From the NCBI GenBank assembly GCA_948788915.1, contig CAQFOZ010000038.1, positions 1-22,940 on the forward strand: 22,940 bases of DNA. The letters are read 5' to 3'. Made by a program: the position numbers and the translations under genes. Below the pieces are notes generated by a model. The model did not search any database, had not been told where the DNA came from, and saw only the letters and a list, made by a program, of their open reading frames with translations. Below are positions 1 to 8,567 of the stretch, one piece after another (position 1 is the stretch's first letter; each line of letters begins with the position of its first letter). Origin of the DNA: an uncultured Muribaculaceae bacterium (GTDB taxonomy: Bacteria; Bacteroidota; Bacteroidia; Bacteroidales; Muribaculaceae).

Positions 1-46
1 TGAATTTCAGATATTTCAAAGAACTCTTATGATTTTTTAGTGGACA
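1..46 (+). mobile_element. Probable right end of an insertion sequence (partial)
   Basis: Bases 32-46 are the exact reverse complement of bases 22896-22910 at the other end of the window, as expected for the terminal inverted repeats of one insertion sequence. A short open frame running in from the left edge ends NFRYFKELL with a stop at 28-30, just one base before the repeat, which is the usual arrangement of a transposase 3' end. The transposase itself lies outside the window, so the family cannot be named. The alternative is a chance match in AT-rich DNA, made less likely by its position at both extreme ends. Confidence 0.45.
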
Positions 47-54
47 CTAATGAT

Positions 55-94
55 AAAATAATAATCCTCAGTTTGAACTGAGGATTATTATTTT
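55..94 (-). terminator. Intrinsic terminator after ddh (bidirectional shape)
   Basis: A nearly perfect 19-base inverted repeat pairs 55-73 with 76-94 around a very small loop. The GC-containing core is AATCCTCAG/CTGAGGATT. The outer arms are A-rich on one side and T-rich on the other, so it can work in both directions. It lies 19 bases past the ddh stop codon and would end the ruvX-def-ettA-ddh transcript. Confidence 0.85.
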
Positions 95-112
95 ATATAT
101 TCTGACAAGTAT

Positions 113-1000
113 TTAGACCAGTTTGATCCATTTGTCGCGGTCTCCGGGGAGGAGGTCGATTACAGGGATCTCTATCATGGTGTAGCATCCCGGATTTAGG
201 CGGAATGTCGCACGTGCACAAGCAACAAGAATCTGGGCAGTAAGAGCAGGATTGTTGATTGTCATGTCAAATTCAAAACGCTGGCTGTGTGTTTTGCCTG
301 AAACACCTTTGCGGACCATGTTCACTCCATGTCCAACATCCTTGAGTGCATCTACGCTTTCCACAGCCATTACATGAGTCTCGTCTGATGCAAAATAGGG
401 ATCTTCCTTAACTGCTTTTGCAACCTGGTCAAGGCTATATCCCGGCAGCAATTCAACATATACCATTCGGCGGTGGATCCCTGTGCCTAACGGTATTGTC
501 ATTGAGAGGGCATCTTTTACACCTTCTTTTGATTTGACGGCTACTGTGTGTCCCATACTCATACCGGGACCGAAATTAGTGTAAGTAATACCTTTGGGAG
601 CGACGGCCTCAAGGAGTGCGCGTACCACCGAGTCGCTTCCGGGATCCCAGCCGGCAGAAAGAACACTCACTGCATTTCCGGCCTTTGCCTCGGAATCAAG
701 ACGTTTACGAAGTTCCGGAATCTGTGTGTGGATATCAAACGAATCGACAGTGTTTATGCCTTTTGCAAGAATCTCTTTGGCATATTTTTCCACGCTGCGC
801 GTCGGTGTTGCAAGGATTGCAACATCAACACCTTCCAGTTCATCAATTGATCCGACAACAGGGATGTGTGCCGGAATATCGGCACGGTCAGCAGGATTTC
901 TGCGAATCACACCGGCAATTTCAAAGTCTTCCGATGCCTCTACTGCATCAAGGGTATATCGGCCGATATTGCCGTATCCTACAATAGCAATTTTTTTCAT
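113..1000 (-). CDS. ddh: meso-diaminopimelate D-dehydrogenase
   Basis: The 295-residue product matches NADP-dependent meso-diaminopimelate dehydrogenase, a cytoplasmic enzyme that aminates L-tetrahydrodipicolinate directly to meso-diaminopimelate. This is a one-step route to the peptidoglycan cross-linking residue and to lysine. The N-terminus carries a Rossmann dinucleotide-binding loop GYGNIG at residues 8-13. The family-typical stretches SAGWDPGSDS and TNFGPGMSMGHT, which line the substrate and nucleotide sites, are present, as is a C-terminal segment NPALTAQILVACARA. Length is normal for the family. It is the last gene of a minus-strand run, 36 bases after ettA, and is followed by a strong hairpin terminator. 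No separate promoter is evident in the short gap, so co-transcription with ettA is likely but not proven. Confidence 0.93.
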   Translation of the reverse strand: MKKIAIVGYGNIGRYTLDAVEASEDFEIAGVIRRNPADRADIPAHIPVVGSIDELEGVDVAILATPTRSVEKYAKEILAKGINTVDSFDIHTQIPELRKRLDSEAKAGNAVSVLSAGWDPGSDSVVRALLEAVAPKGITYTNFGPGMSMGHTVAVKSKEGVKDALSMTIPLGTGIHRRMVYVELLPGYSLDQVAKAVKEDPYFASDETHVMAVESVDALKDVGHGVNMVRKGVSGKTHSQRFEFDMTINNPALTAQILVACARATFRLNPGCYTMIEIPVIDLLPGDRDKWIKLV

Positions 1001-1036
1001 AGTGAGATTATTTTATTTGACAGATATTCTATTGTC

Positions 1037-2725
1037 TTATTTGGTAAGTTTACGATATCTTATGCGGTGAGGAGTGTCGATTCCTCCATCGCGTTTCTTT
1101 TTGAATTCCTCATATTCCGAGTAGGAACCCTCGAAGTATGTTACCTGGCTGTCTCCTTCGAAAGCGAGAATATGCGTTGCAATACGGTCAAGAAACCATC
1201 TGTCGTGACTAACTACAACCGCACAACCGGCAAAGTTCTCCAGACCCTCTTCAAGGGCACGGAGTGTGTTCACATCGATGTCATTGGTTGGCTCGTCAAG
1301 CAGCAATACATTGCCTTCCTCCTTAAGTGCCATCGCAAGATGCAGTCTGTTGCGTTCGCCACCTGAAAGTACGCCTATCTTTTTCTCCTGATCCGCACCA
1401 GTGAAATTAAATTTGCTCAGATACGCCCTGGCATTCATGTCTCTGCCCCCCATGCGGAAAGATTCTACTCCCTGGGAAATGACTTCATAAACGCTTTTGT
1501 CCGGTGAGAGATCCTTATGATTCTGGTCTACGTAAGCAATCTTAACAGTTTCACCCACTTCAAATTCTCCGTTATCCTGTTTTTCCTGACCCATTATCAG
1601 GCGGAACAGAGTTGTTTTGCCGGCACCATTTGGACCGATTACTCCGACAATACCGTTGGGAGGAAGCATGAAATTAAGGTCCGTAAACAGAGCCTTGTCA
1701 TCATAAGCTTTTGCAAGATGTTTGGCTTCAATGACTTTATTACCAAGACGAGGACCGTTAGGTATAAAGATTTCGAGTTTTTCCTCACGCTCTTTCTGGT
1801 CCTCATTCATCAGTCGATCATAGCTCGACAGACGAGCCTTCCCTTTGGCCTGACGAGCCTTGGGAGCCATTCTCACCCATTCCAGTTCTCGTTCAAGAGT
1901 CTTGCGTCGTTTGCTTGCCTGTTTTTCCTCCATGGCCATACGTTGGGTCTTCTGATCCAGCCAAGAAGAATAGTTCCCTTTCCATGGAATTCCTTCTCCA
2001 CGGTCGAGTTCAAGAATCCAGCCGGCAACATGGTCAAGGAAGTAGCGGTCGTGTGTAACGGCTATAACCGTTCCGGGATATTGTTGCAGATGTTGTTCAA
2101 GCCAGTCTATCGACTCTGCATCGAGGTGGTTGGTAGGTTCGTCAAGCAGGAGAATATCAGGCTGCTGCAGTAGAAGACGACATAGAGCTACCCGGCGTTT
2201 TTCTCCTCCGGAAAGTACGGCAATTTTCTTATCGTCCGGAGGACAACGAAGGGCATCCATGGCGCGTTCAAGTTTGTTGTCAATGTTCCACGCGTCAGTT
2301 GCATCAAGCTTGTCTTGAATTTCGGCCTGGCGTGCAATCAGTTTGTCCATGGCTTCAGGATCTTCTAGCACAGCCGGGTCGGCAAAAGCATTGTTTACTT
2401 CGTCGTATTCCTTGAGGAGATCCATGATTGGCTGAACACCTTCCTGAACAACCTCTTTGACAGTTTTTCCAGGATCAAGTTTTGGTTCCTGCTCAAGATA
2501 GCCTACACTATATCCGGGAGAGAAAACAACATTTCCCTGATAGCTTTTGTCAAGTCCGGCAATTATTTTAAGAAGAGTTGATTTACCGGAGCCATTCAGA
2601 CCTATGATGCCGATTTTGGCACCATAGAAGAATGACAGATAAATATTTTTAAGAATTTGTCTTTGTGGAGGTATGATTTTACTCACGCCTACCATAGAGA
2701 AAATAATTTTTTTATCGTCGGCCAT
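1037..2725 (-). CDS. ettA: Energy-dependent translational throttle protein, ABC-F ATPase EttA
   Basis: The 562-residue protein has two ABC ATPase domains in tandem and no membrane segments, the ABC-F layout. The first domain has Walker A GLNGSGKST (residues 42-50), signature LSGGE (171-175) and Walker B ILLLDEP (191-197). The second has Walker A GPNGAGKT (364-371), signature LSGGE (453-457) and Walker B VLLLDEP (474-480). The helical stretch at about 90-145 fits the arm that contacts the ribosomal L1 stalk. The basic linker at about 260-310 fits the P-site tRNA interaction motif. EttA binds the ribosomal E site and gates the first elongation steps according to ATP/ADP levels. The C-terminal DEPTNDIDVNTLRALEEGL block is EttA-like rather than Uup-like. 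It starts only 6 bases after def, which implies one transcript. Confidence 0.93.
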   Translation of the reverse strand: MADDKKIIFSMVGVSKIIPPQRQILKNIYLSFFYGAKIGIIGLNGSGKSTLLKIIAGLDKSYQGNVVFSPGYSVGYLEQEPKLDPGKTVKEVVQEGVQPIMDLLKEYDEVNNAFADPAVLEDPEAMDKLIARQAEIQDKLDATDAWNIDNKLERAMDALRCPPDDKKIAVLSGGEKRRVALCRLLLQQPDILLLDEPTNHLDAESIDWLEQHLQQYPGTVIAVTHDRYFLDHVAGWILELDRGEGIPWKGNYSSWLDQKTQRMAMEEKQASKRRKTLERELEWVRMAPKARQAKGKARLSSYDRLMNEDQKEREEKLEIFIPNGPRLGNKVIEAKHLAKAYDDKALFTDLNFMLPPNGIVGVIGPNGAGKTTLFRLIMGQEKQDNGEFEVGETVKIAYVDQNHKDLSPDKSVYEVISQGVESFRMGGRDMNARAYLSKFNFTGADQEKKIGVLSGGERNRLHLAMALKEEGNVLLLDEPTNDIDVNTLRALEEGLENFAGCAVVVSHDRWFLDRIATHILAFEGDSQVTYFEGSYSEYEEFKKKRDGGIDTPHRIRYRKLTK

Positions 2726-2731
2726 ATTTAT

Positions 2732-3289
2732 TTATTTTGCTGTGACTGTTCTGTAGTCGCATTTTACTTTTCCTCGTATAAAAGAATTGAGTTTGTTGCG
2801 CACCATCTGTTTGCGGATAGGGGATATGCGGTCAGTGTACACAGTGCCGAGAAGATGGTCAAACTCATGTTGTATTATCCTTGCAAGGAATCCTTTAAAT
2901 TCCTGCTCATGCTCCACAAATTTTTCATCTAGCCAGTTTAGTCTTACATGTTCGTATCTTTTTACAGACTCAGACATGCCGGGCAAAGAAAGACAACCTT
3001 CTTCACGTGATACAGGGCTTTCGTCTTCGATTACTTCCAGCTCCGGATTTATAAGACAAAGTTTGGAATCTTTGCATTCGGGGAATTTATCGGCAAAGGG
3101 AGATCCGTCAATCACGATCAGACTTATCGACTTTCCTATCTGTGGAGCGGCAAGGCCGACTCCATCTGCGAAATACATAGTTTCCCACATATCCTTAATG
3201 AGCTTTTCAAGCCCGGGATAATCTTTGTCTATATCCTCGGTTTCTTCGCGGAGCACCGGGTGACCATAAATATATACAGGTAATACCAT
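2732..3289 (-). CDS. def: Peptide deformylase
   Basis: This 185-residue metalloenzyme removes the formyl group from the N-terminal methionine of nascent proteins. All three family motifs are visible: GVGLAAPQIG at residues 43-52, EGCLS at 97-101 with the metal-ligand Cys99, and HEFDH at 141-145 with the two metal-ligand histidines and the catalytic glutamate. Length is as expected for the bacterial enzyme. The common def-fmt pairing is absent. It lies 53 bases after ruvX and 6 bases before ettA, so it sits in a translation-themed operon. A -7-like TAAATTTG box on the minus strand at 3329-3336 may give it a promoter of its own, with an untranslated leader of about 35 bases. Confidence 0.95.
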   Translation of the reverse strand: MVLPVYIYGHPVLREETEDIDKDYPGLEKLIKDMWETMYFADGVGLAAPQIGKSISLIVIDGSPFADKFPECKDSKLCLINPELEVIEDESPVSREEGCLSLPGMSESVKRYEHVRLNWLDEKFVEHEQEFKGFLARIIQHEFDHLLGTVYTDRISPIRKQMVRNKLNSFIRGKVKCDYRTVTAK

Positions 3290-3328
3290 CGTCAGTATAA
3301 ATTATTAAGTAAAAAACAGTTTCTAATG

Positions 3329-3336
3329 CAAATTTA
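3329..3336 (-). promoter_or_regulatory. Candidate -7 box for def
   Basis: On the minus strand this reads TAAATTTG, an exact match to the Bacteroidetes TAnnTTTG element, about 40 bases before the def start. No good TTTG element lies 19 bases upstream, so this is a half match only and could be chance in AT-rich DNA. Confidence 0.35.
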
Positions 3337-3342
3337 ATAAAA

Positions 3343-3768
3343 TTAGTCTAAACTGATTCTTCTGCTTTGCAGGTATTCTGTGAGAATTAGCACGGCGGCC
3401 ATTTCATCCGTGCGTCCCTTTTCCTGTCGTTGGCTTTTACGGAAGCCTGCGGCAAGCATTTCTCTATGCGCTATTGTGGAAGTGAAACGCTCATCTACCA
3501 TTACTATGGCCATATCTGGCATCTCTTTTCGGAGTCTGCCGATAAACGGGGTTATGTAGCGCATACTCTCACTTGGATTGCCATGCATGTCTTTCGGCTC
3601 GCCAACCAGTATTTTGTCAACCTGTTCCTTTTGGCAGTAATCTTTAAGAAACTGCATCAAATCGCAACAGCGGACTGTTGGCAGACCATTTGCGCTAATC
3701 TGTAAAATATCAGTGACTGCGACACCACAGCGCTTTCTACCATAATCTATTGCAAGAATTCTACCCAT
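3343..3768 (-). CDS. ruvX: Putative pre-16S rRNA nuclease / Holliday junction resolvase-like YqgF (RuvX)
   Basis: The 141-residue product has the RNase H-like fold signatures of the YqgF/RuvX family. These are ILAIDYGRKRCGVAV at the N-terminus with catalytic Asp8, ILVGEPKDMHGNPSESM in the middle, VDERFTS with a catalytic glutamate, and TDEMAAVLIL near the end with the last acidic residue. The family matures the 5' end of 16S rRNA and was earlier proposed as a Holliday junction resolvase. I chose the ATG at 3768 because homologues begin MGRILAIDYG. A GTG at 3792 would add eight residues with no homology value and would start inside the repeated 20-base sequence. It is the first gene of the minus-strand run and is divergent from the efflux operon. 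I could not find a clear promoter box for it. Confidence 0.9.
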   Translation of the reverse strand: MGRILAIDYGRKRCGVAVTDILQISANGLPTVRCCDLMQFLKDYCQKEQVDKILVGEPKDMHGNPSESMRYITPFIGRLRKEMPDMAIVMVDERFTSTIAHREMLAAGFRKSQRQEKGRTDEMAAVLILTEYLQSRRISLD

Positions 3769-3780
3769 TAGGTATAAATT

Positions 3781-3800
3781 AAATTTGAACACTTACTTAT
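3781..3800. repeat. 20-base perfect repeat, copy 1
   Basis: This 20-base sequence (it begins AAATTTGAAC and ends ACTTACTTAT) occurs again, exactly and in the same orientation, at 13424-13443. Here it lies 12-32 bases upstream of the minus-strand ruvX start codon, in the ruvX/efflux divergent intergenic region. Its role is unknown. Confidence 0.75.
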
Positions 3801-3936
3801 ATTATAAGCGAAATTACTCATATAAAACCGTAAAAGATGCGGTTTAACACCATTTAACAGTTGAGTAATGAAATATACAATTAATCCTGTCAAAATTGCT
3901 TTCCATCATGATAAAACAGCTTTATAACGATTATAC

Positions 3937-3967
3937 TTTAATAAGAAACTAATTAATTATAGTTTTG
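3937..3967 (+). promoter_or_regulatory. Promoter of the efflux / two-component operon
   Basis: The -7 box TAGTTTTG at 3960-3967 matches TAnnTTTG exactly. Nineteen bases upstream, TTTA at 3937-3940 is one base off the TTTG -33 element. The predicted transcript would have a leader of about 48 bases before the ATG at 4022. The rest of the 229-base gap (3793-4021) holds a 20-base repeat at its left end, a short inverted repeat AAACCG/CGGTTT at 3825-3845 and a tandem TTTAACA pair at 3843-3859. No gene is visible in it. Confidence 0.6.
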
Positions 3968-4021
3968 CAATGAATAAACACACTCATAACATCAATTTCT
4001 AACAGACAAAACAACTTTAAA

Positions 4022-5395
4022 ATGACTGGAATTACGTCATATTCATTAATGTTTGCCACTGTCGCTTTCATATCTGTAGCGGCTTCCGCTGACGATAATG
4101 CCGGCAATTATACGGCAGAGCAGATTACGGCTGTTTCTGAAATGAAAATGCCGGATAAATGGAGTTTTGATGATTGTATCAGGTGGGCTACGACCAATAG
4201 TACGGATATCCGCAGGACTATCCTCAATATCCTTCAGGCAGACCAGGATATCAGTTCAGCCAAAGACGCATGGCTTCCTACCGTCGGATTTTCAACATCG
4301 CAGTCATTCACAAACTATCCGTCTCCGGGTGGTGGAAAAGATGGCAATATATACGGAAGTTCATACGGTATAAATGCTAATTGGACAGTGTGGGAAGGCA
4401 ATGTCCGTAAGTATAGACTTGAATCCTCAAAGATTCTCCGCAGGCAGCAGCAACTTGCCGGAGATGATGTGGTCAAATCACTCAAACTTGGAATCCTTCA
4501 GGCATACCTTAATATAATGTATGCAGAAGAAGCTGTTAAAATAGCCGAGCAGACTCTTGAAGTAGGCGATTCACAGACTGCCCGTGCGCAGAGACTCATG
4601 GAGTCCGGACGGACTTCAAAAGTTGATTATGCGCAAATAGAGAGCCAGAGGGCTCAGGATTCTTACAATCTGGTGCAGGCAAAGAGTAATTATGAAAGCG
4701 CGGTTATGAGCCTTAAAAAGATTCTTGAACTCGGATTTACATATAATCTTGAGATCGAAGATGTAACTTTTCCCGATCGCGCGGTCCTTGCTGATCTTCC
4801 GGCCAAAGAACAGGTATATGATTTGGCGACAGCCTGGCTACCCGGCCTCAAAAGTAATGAACTCAGCAAGGATATTTATGCGAATGATGTTAAGATAGCT
4901 AAAGCCGGCAATCTGCCTTCTGTCTCCCTGTCGGGTGGGATTGGCACAGGTTATACAGGCAGAGGTTCTGCATGGGCAAGCCAGATGGGTAAGAATTTTA
5001 ATGAAAATATTGGAGTGAATGTCAGTATTCCCATTTTTGACGGCAATTCAACAAAACGAGCAGTAGCCAAGGCAAAACTGGCAGAATTGGAATATGATCT
5101 TACAAAAAAGAACCTGCTCGATAATCTTTCCCAGACAATTGAAGGGTTATATGTTGATGCTGCAAATGCCAAAGCCAAATATATATCCGGAATTTCACAA
5201 CTTGAGGCTACGCAGCTCACAAGTGATCTTGTAAACAGACAGTTTGAACTTGGCCTTGTAAATCCTCTCGAATTGCTGACGGCACACAACAATCTGCTGA
5301 ATGCCCAATTAGAACTTCTTCAGAGTAAATATATGGCAATACTTGCAAATAAGACTATTTCTTATTATGCTACCCAGGAAATTGCTCTCCCTTAA
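4022..5395 (+). CDS. TolC-family outer membrane efflux channel
   Basis: The 457-residue protein begins with a signal peptide (hydrophobic run to about residue 23, likely cut after ASA). It is followed by two similar halves rich in long amphipathic helices, the outer membrane efflux (OEP) repeat layout of TolC. Typical elements are WSFDDCIRWATTNS near the mature N-terminus, the helix YLNIMYAEEAVKIAEQTLEVGDSQ, the matching second-repeat LVNRQFELGLVNPLELLTAHNNLLNAQLELLQSKY, and NVSIPIFDG before it. It would form the trimeric tunnel that carries substrate across the outer membrane. It is the first gene of a six-gene operon with the adaptor 31 bases downstream. In-frame ATG codons lie at 4022 and 4049. 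I kept 4022, since the later one would shorten the signal peptide. Confidence 0.93.
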   Translation: MTGITSYSLMFATVAFISVAASADDNAGNYTAEQITAVSEMKMPDKWSFDDCIRWATTNSTDIRRTILNILQADQDISSAKDAWLPTVGFSTSQSFTNYPSPGGGKDGNIYGSSYGINANWTVWEGNVRKYRLESSKILRRQQQLAGDDVVKSLKLGILQAYLNIMYAEEAVKIAEQTLEVGDSQTARAQRLMESGRTSKVDYAQIESQRAQDSYNLVQAKSNYESAVMSLKKILELGFTYNLEIEDVTFPDRAVLADLPAKEQVYDLATAWLPGLKSNELSKDIYANDVKIAKAGNLPSVSLSGGIGTGYTGRGSAWASQMGKNFNENIGVNVSIPIFDGNSTKRAVAKAKLAELEYDLTKKNLLDNLSQTIEGLYVDAANAKAKYISGISQLEATQLTSDLVNRQFELGLVNPLELLTAHNNLLNAQLELLQSKYMAILANKTISYYATQEIALP

Positions 5396-5426
5396 GATTA
5401 CAATACATTTTTAACAACACCTATAT

Positions 5427-6590
5427 ATGAGATTTATCCGTATTTATCCGGCTGCCTTATTGATAATTGCAACCGTGTCCTGTTCCGAGAAACAGAATAT
5501 GGAACTGGAGACTTATACAGTGGAGCCGACATCCATGTCAGAGATGGTCACAGCCACCGGAACCATGGAGTCAGTGACATCAGTCGATGTCGGCACTCAG
5601 GTGACAGGTATAATAGACAAACTATATGTTGATTTTAATGACACTGTTACCAAGGGACAGTTGCTTGCCGAAATTGAAAAAACTCTTCTTGACAGCGAAT
5701 TGAAAAGTGCCGATGCGTCCATGGCATCAGCCCGCGCCAATTATGAGTACGCAAAGAGGAATTATGAAAGAGATAAATCTTTGCATGACGAGCAGCTTAT
5801 TTCGGATTATGAGTTTCAGACGTCCAAAAAGGATTACGATGTGGCGCGTCTCAGTTATGAGAAAACACAGGCGGACAGGGTGCGTGCCGCAAAGAATCTG
5901 AATTATGCCGAAATATATTCTCCGATTGACGGGATTGTTGTATCCCGAGAAGTGGAAGTAGGGCAGACCGTAGTATCAAGCATGAATGTAGCCAATCTGT
6001 ATGTTATAGCGGATCTTGACAATATGCAGGTAGTCGGTGCTGTGGACGAGGCGGACATAGGACAGGTCAAAGTCGGACAGCATGTTACATTTACTGTGGA
6101 TTCATATCCGAATGATGTTTTTAACGGAACAGTTACACAAGTCCGTATAAATCCCACAACAACCAATAATGTTGTTACATATGAAGTTATTGTAGGAGCA
6201 CCCAATCCTGAGCATAAACTAATTCCGGGTATGACCGCAAACCTGACAATATATACTCTTGAGCTTGATAATATAACTGCGGTTCCCTTAAAAGCGTTAA
6301 AATTCCAGCCGATGGAGGATACAGAAAATGCCAAAGGATTGCCGGAGCCGGTAAAATCCAATTCCGATGCCAAGCATTTTGTCTGGGTGAAAAGAGGGGA
6401 TAAACTTATTCAGACTCCTGTGGAACTCGGGTTGTCAAACAATGTCTATCAGCAGATTACCAAGGGGCTTAGAGCCGAAGACCAGATTGCTCTACAGTAT
6501 TCTCAGAAAACAGGCGGAGTGCCCAAAGAGAAAAAGGGAGAGGAGAATCCGTTCATGCCGAAGCCACCGGGTTCTAACCGCAAGAAATAA
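5427..6590 (+). CDS. MacA-like periplasmic adaptor (membrane fusion) lipoprotein
   Basis: The 387-residue protein starts with a lipoprotein signal peptide ending TVSC, so Cys19 would be lipidated. The order of parts is that of HlyD/MacA adaptors: a half lipoyl motif at about 50-85, an alpha hairpin at about 90-160 rich in Ala, Lys and Glu, and a second half lipoyl motif (AEIYSPIDGIVVSREVEVGQTV). A beta-barrel and a membrane-proximal domain containing KLIPGMTANLTIYT follow. The last 30 residues are charged and proline-rich and look disordered. It should link the inner-membrane ABC transporter encoded just downstream to the outer membrane channel encoded just upstream. The substrate cannot be read from the sequence. 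Confidence 0.93.
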   Translation: MRFIRIYPAALLIIATVSCSEKQNMELETYTVEPTSMSEMVTATGTMESVTSVDVGTQVTGIIDKLYVDFNDTVTKGQLLAEIEKTLLDSELKSADASMASARANYEYAKRNYERDKSLHDEQLISDYEFQTSKKDYDVARLSYEKTQADRVRAAKNLNYAEIYSPIDGIVVSREVEVGQTVVSSMNVANLYVIADLDNMQVVGAVDEADIGQVKVGQHVTFTVDSYPNDVFNGTVTQVRINPTTTNNVVTYEVIVGAPNPEHKLIPGMTANLTIYTLELDNITAVPLKALKFQPMEDTENAKGLPEPVKSNSDAKHFVWVKRGDKLIQTPVELGLSNNVYQQITKGLRAEDQIALQYSQKTGGVPKEKKGEENPFMPKPPGSNRKK

Positions 6591-6601
6591 TATTTCAGGT
6601 T

Positions 6602-7345
6602 ATGGCAAAAGAGATAATAAAAATAGAAAACCTCAAACGGTATTTCAAAGTCGGGGATGAGACAGTAAAGGCTCTCAGGGGAATTTCATTCACGATATAT
6701 GAAGGAGAGTTTGTGACAATAATGGGTACGTCCGGCTCAGGGAAATCGACTTTGTTGAACACCCTTGGATGTCTTGACACTCCTACTTCCGGAGAGTATT
6801 ACCTTGATGGCATTGCGGTAAGAGGGATGGGGAAGAACGAGCGGGCAAGGATCCGCAATAGAAAAATAGGGTTCATTTTTCAGAACTATAATCTCCTTCC
6901 CAAGACTACCGCACTTGAAAATGTGGAATTACCATTGATCTATAATTCCGCAGTCAGTGCCAAAGAGAGAGCTCAGAGAGCAGAAAAGTGTCTCCGGGAG
7001 GTAGGGCTTGGAGAACGCCTTTACCATAAGAGCAATCAGATGTCCGGTGGCCAGCAGCAGAGGGTGGCGATAGCTCGGGCACTGGTAAACAATCCGGTTA
7101 TACTTCTTGCCGATGAGGCAACCGGTAATCTTGATACAAGAACATCGTTCTCTATCCTTACTCTTTTCCAAAGGTTATATAAGGAAGGGAAAACGATAAT
7201 TTTCGTTACTCATAACCCGGAGATAGCACTCTATTCCTCGCGGAATATAACCCTTCGTGACGGGCATATTGTGAGTGACGAATATAACAGTGACATACAG
7301 TCGGCAGAGGAGGTATACCGCAATCTGCCTGAAGAAACTGACTAA
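6602..7345 (+). CDS. MacB-type ABC transporter ATPase subunit
   Basis: The 247-residue ATPase has Walker A GTSGSGKST (residues 42-50), signature MSGGQQQR (147-154), Walker B VILLADE with catalytic Glu172, a D-loop GNLDT, and the switch histidine in FVTHNPE. The sequence belongs to the MacB/LolD/FtsE group, which drives mechanotransmission rather than classical import. In E. coli MacB the ATPase and permease are one chain. Here they are separate genes, as is common in Bacteroidetes. It lies 11 bases after the adaptor gene and 1 base before the permease gene, so the two transporter subunits are almost certainly made together. Confidence 0.95.
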   Translation: MAKEIIKIENLKRYFKVGDETVKALRGISFTIYEGEFVTIMGTSGSGKSTLLNTLGCLDTPTSGEYYLDGIAVRGMGKNERARIRNRKIGFIFQNYNLLPKTTALENVELPLIYNSAVSAKERAQRAEKCLREVGLGERLYHKSNQMSGGQQQRVAIARALVNNPVILLADEATGNLDTRTSFSILTLFQRLYKEGKTIIFVTHNPEIALYSSRNITLRDGHIVSDEYNSDIQSAEEVYRNLPEETD

Positions 7346-7346
7346 T

Positions 7347-8567
7347 ATGAATATTAATAATCTTTTTAAAATAGCAATCAGAGCGTTGGGCAATAATAAA
7401 ATGCGTTGCTTCCTTACAATGCTCGGGGTTATCATTGGAGTAGGTGCCGTCATTGCCATGCTTGCTATAGGTCAGGGGTCAAAAAATTCTATAAAGGCTC
7501 AGATATCGGAGATGGGCAGTAATATGATAATGATTATGCCTGGTGCGGAGCGAAGAGGGGGTGTCCGCCAGAGCAGTGACGACATGCAGACCCTCAAACC
7601 GTCTGATTATGACGCCATAGTCAATCAGGCTCCGGGGATATCATATATTACACCGACTGTGTCTTCTTCCGGACAATGGGTATCGGGCAATAATAACTAT
7701 CCCTCGCAGGCGCAGGGAGTAAATACCCAGTATCTTGATATCCGTCAGAGAAGAGTCAGCAAAGGAGAGATGTTTACGGATAATGACGTAAAAACAGCGG
7801 CAAAAGTATGTGTGCTCGGAAAGACTCTTGTAGACAATCTGTTTCCCGACGGAACCGATCCTATAGGGAAAGTGGTCAGATTCGGTTCCATTCCGTTGAC
7901 TGTGATAGGAATCCTTGATGAGAAGGGATATAATACTATGGGACAGGATCAGGACGACCTTGCTTTGGTTCCATATACGACGGTGATGAAGCGAATGCTT
8001 GCTATCGATTATCTTCAGGGAATACAGGCATCGGCAGAAGATGAAACCCGCACCGAGGAGACAATTGCAGAAATAACGGATATACTTAGAACCCAGCATA
8101 AACTTCGGGATGACCAGGAGGACAATTTTACTATCAGATCAATGCAGGAACTTGCCCAGATGATTTCTTCAACATCGTCGATGATGACCGTATTGTTGGC
8201 TGCAGTGGCCGGTATTTCACTGCTTGTGGGAGGTATTGGCATAATGAATATAATGATAGTAAGTGTGACAGAGCGTACAAGGGAGATTGGTCTTAGAATG
8301 AGTATCGGGGCAACAGGGCGAGACATCATGACTCAATTTCTTATCGAGGCGGTGATAATTTCAGTGACAGGAGGCGTTCTTGGCATTCTGCTTGGGTCTG
8401 TAGCCACATGGCTGATTAAAATAATAGCCCGTTGGCCTGTACAGATAGATCCCGGTTCGGTTATATTGTCATTTGTAGTTTGTACTGTAATAGGTATAAT
8501 TTTTGGATTTTATCCGGCTGCAAAGGCTTCAAATCTTGATCCTATAGAAGCTATAAGATATGAATAA
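7347..8567 (+). CDS. MacB/FtsX-type ABC transporter permease
   Basis: The 406-residue protein has the MacB permease layout: one N-terminal membrane helix (MRCFLTMLGVIIGVGAVIAMLAIG), a periplasmic domain of about 230 residues, and three C-terminal membrane helices in an FtsX domain. The conserved block GIMNIMIVSVTERTREIGLRMSIGAT is the coupling segment that contacts the ATPase. The C-terminal FGFYPAAKASNLDPIEAIRYE is the family ending. I placed the start at the ATG at 7347, one base after the ATPase stop, because homologues begin at NLFKIAIRALGNNKMR. Any upstream start would overlap the ATPase. Its last 8 bases overlap the histidine kinase gene, which suggests translational coupling of transporter and sensor. 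Confidence 0.94.
   Translation: MNINNLFKIAIRALGNNKMRCFLTMLGVIIGVGAVIAMLAIGQGSKNSIKAQISEMGSNMIMIMPGAERRGGVRQSSDDMQTLKPSDYDAIVNQAPGISYITPTVSSSGQWVSGNNNYPSQAQGVNTQYLDIRQRRVSKGEMFTDNDVKTAAKVCVLGKTLVDNLFPDGTDPIGKVVRFGSIPLTVIGILDEKGYNTMGQDQDDLALVPYTTVMKRMLAIDYLQGIQASAEDETRTEETIAEITDILRTQHKLRDDQEDNFTIRSMQELAQMISSTSSMMTVLLAAVAGISLLVGGIGIMNIMIVSVTERTREIGLRMSIGATGRDIMTQFLIEAVIISVTGGVLGILLGSVATWLIKIIARWPVQIDPGSVILSFVVCTVIGIIFGFYPAAKASNLDPIEAIRYE

Noticed and set aside
594..1366. Plus-strand open frames opposite ddh and ettA
   Set aside because: They are complements of clearly conserved coding sequence on the minus strand and encode nothing recognisable.
3857..3865. ACAGTTGAG fits a degenerate LytTR binding pattern upstream of the efflux operon
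   Set aside because: The pattern is loose enough to appear by chance in a region of this size, and no second repeat at the expected spacing was found.
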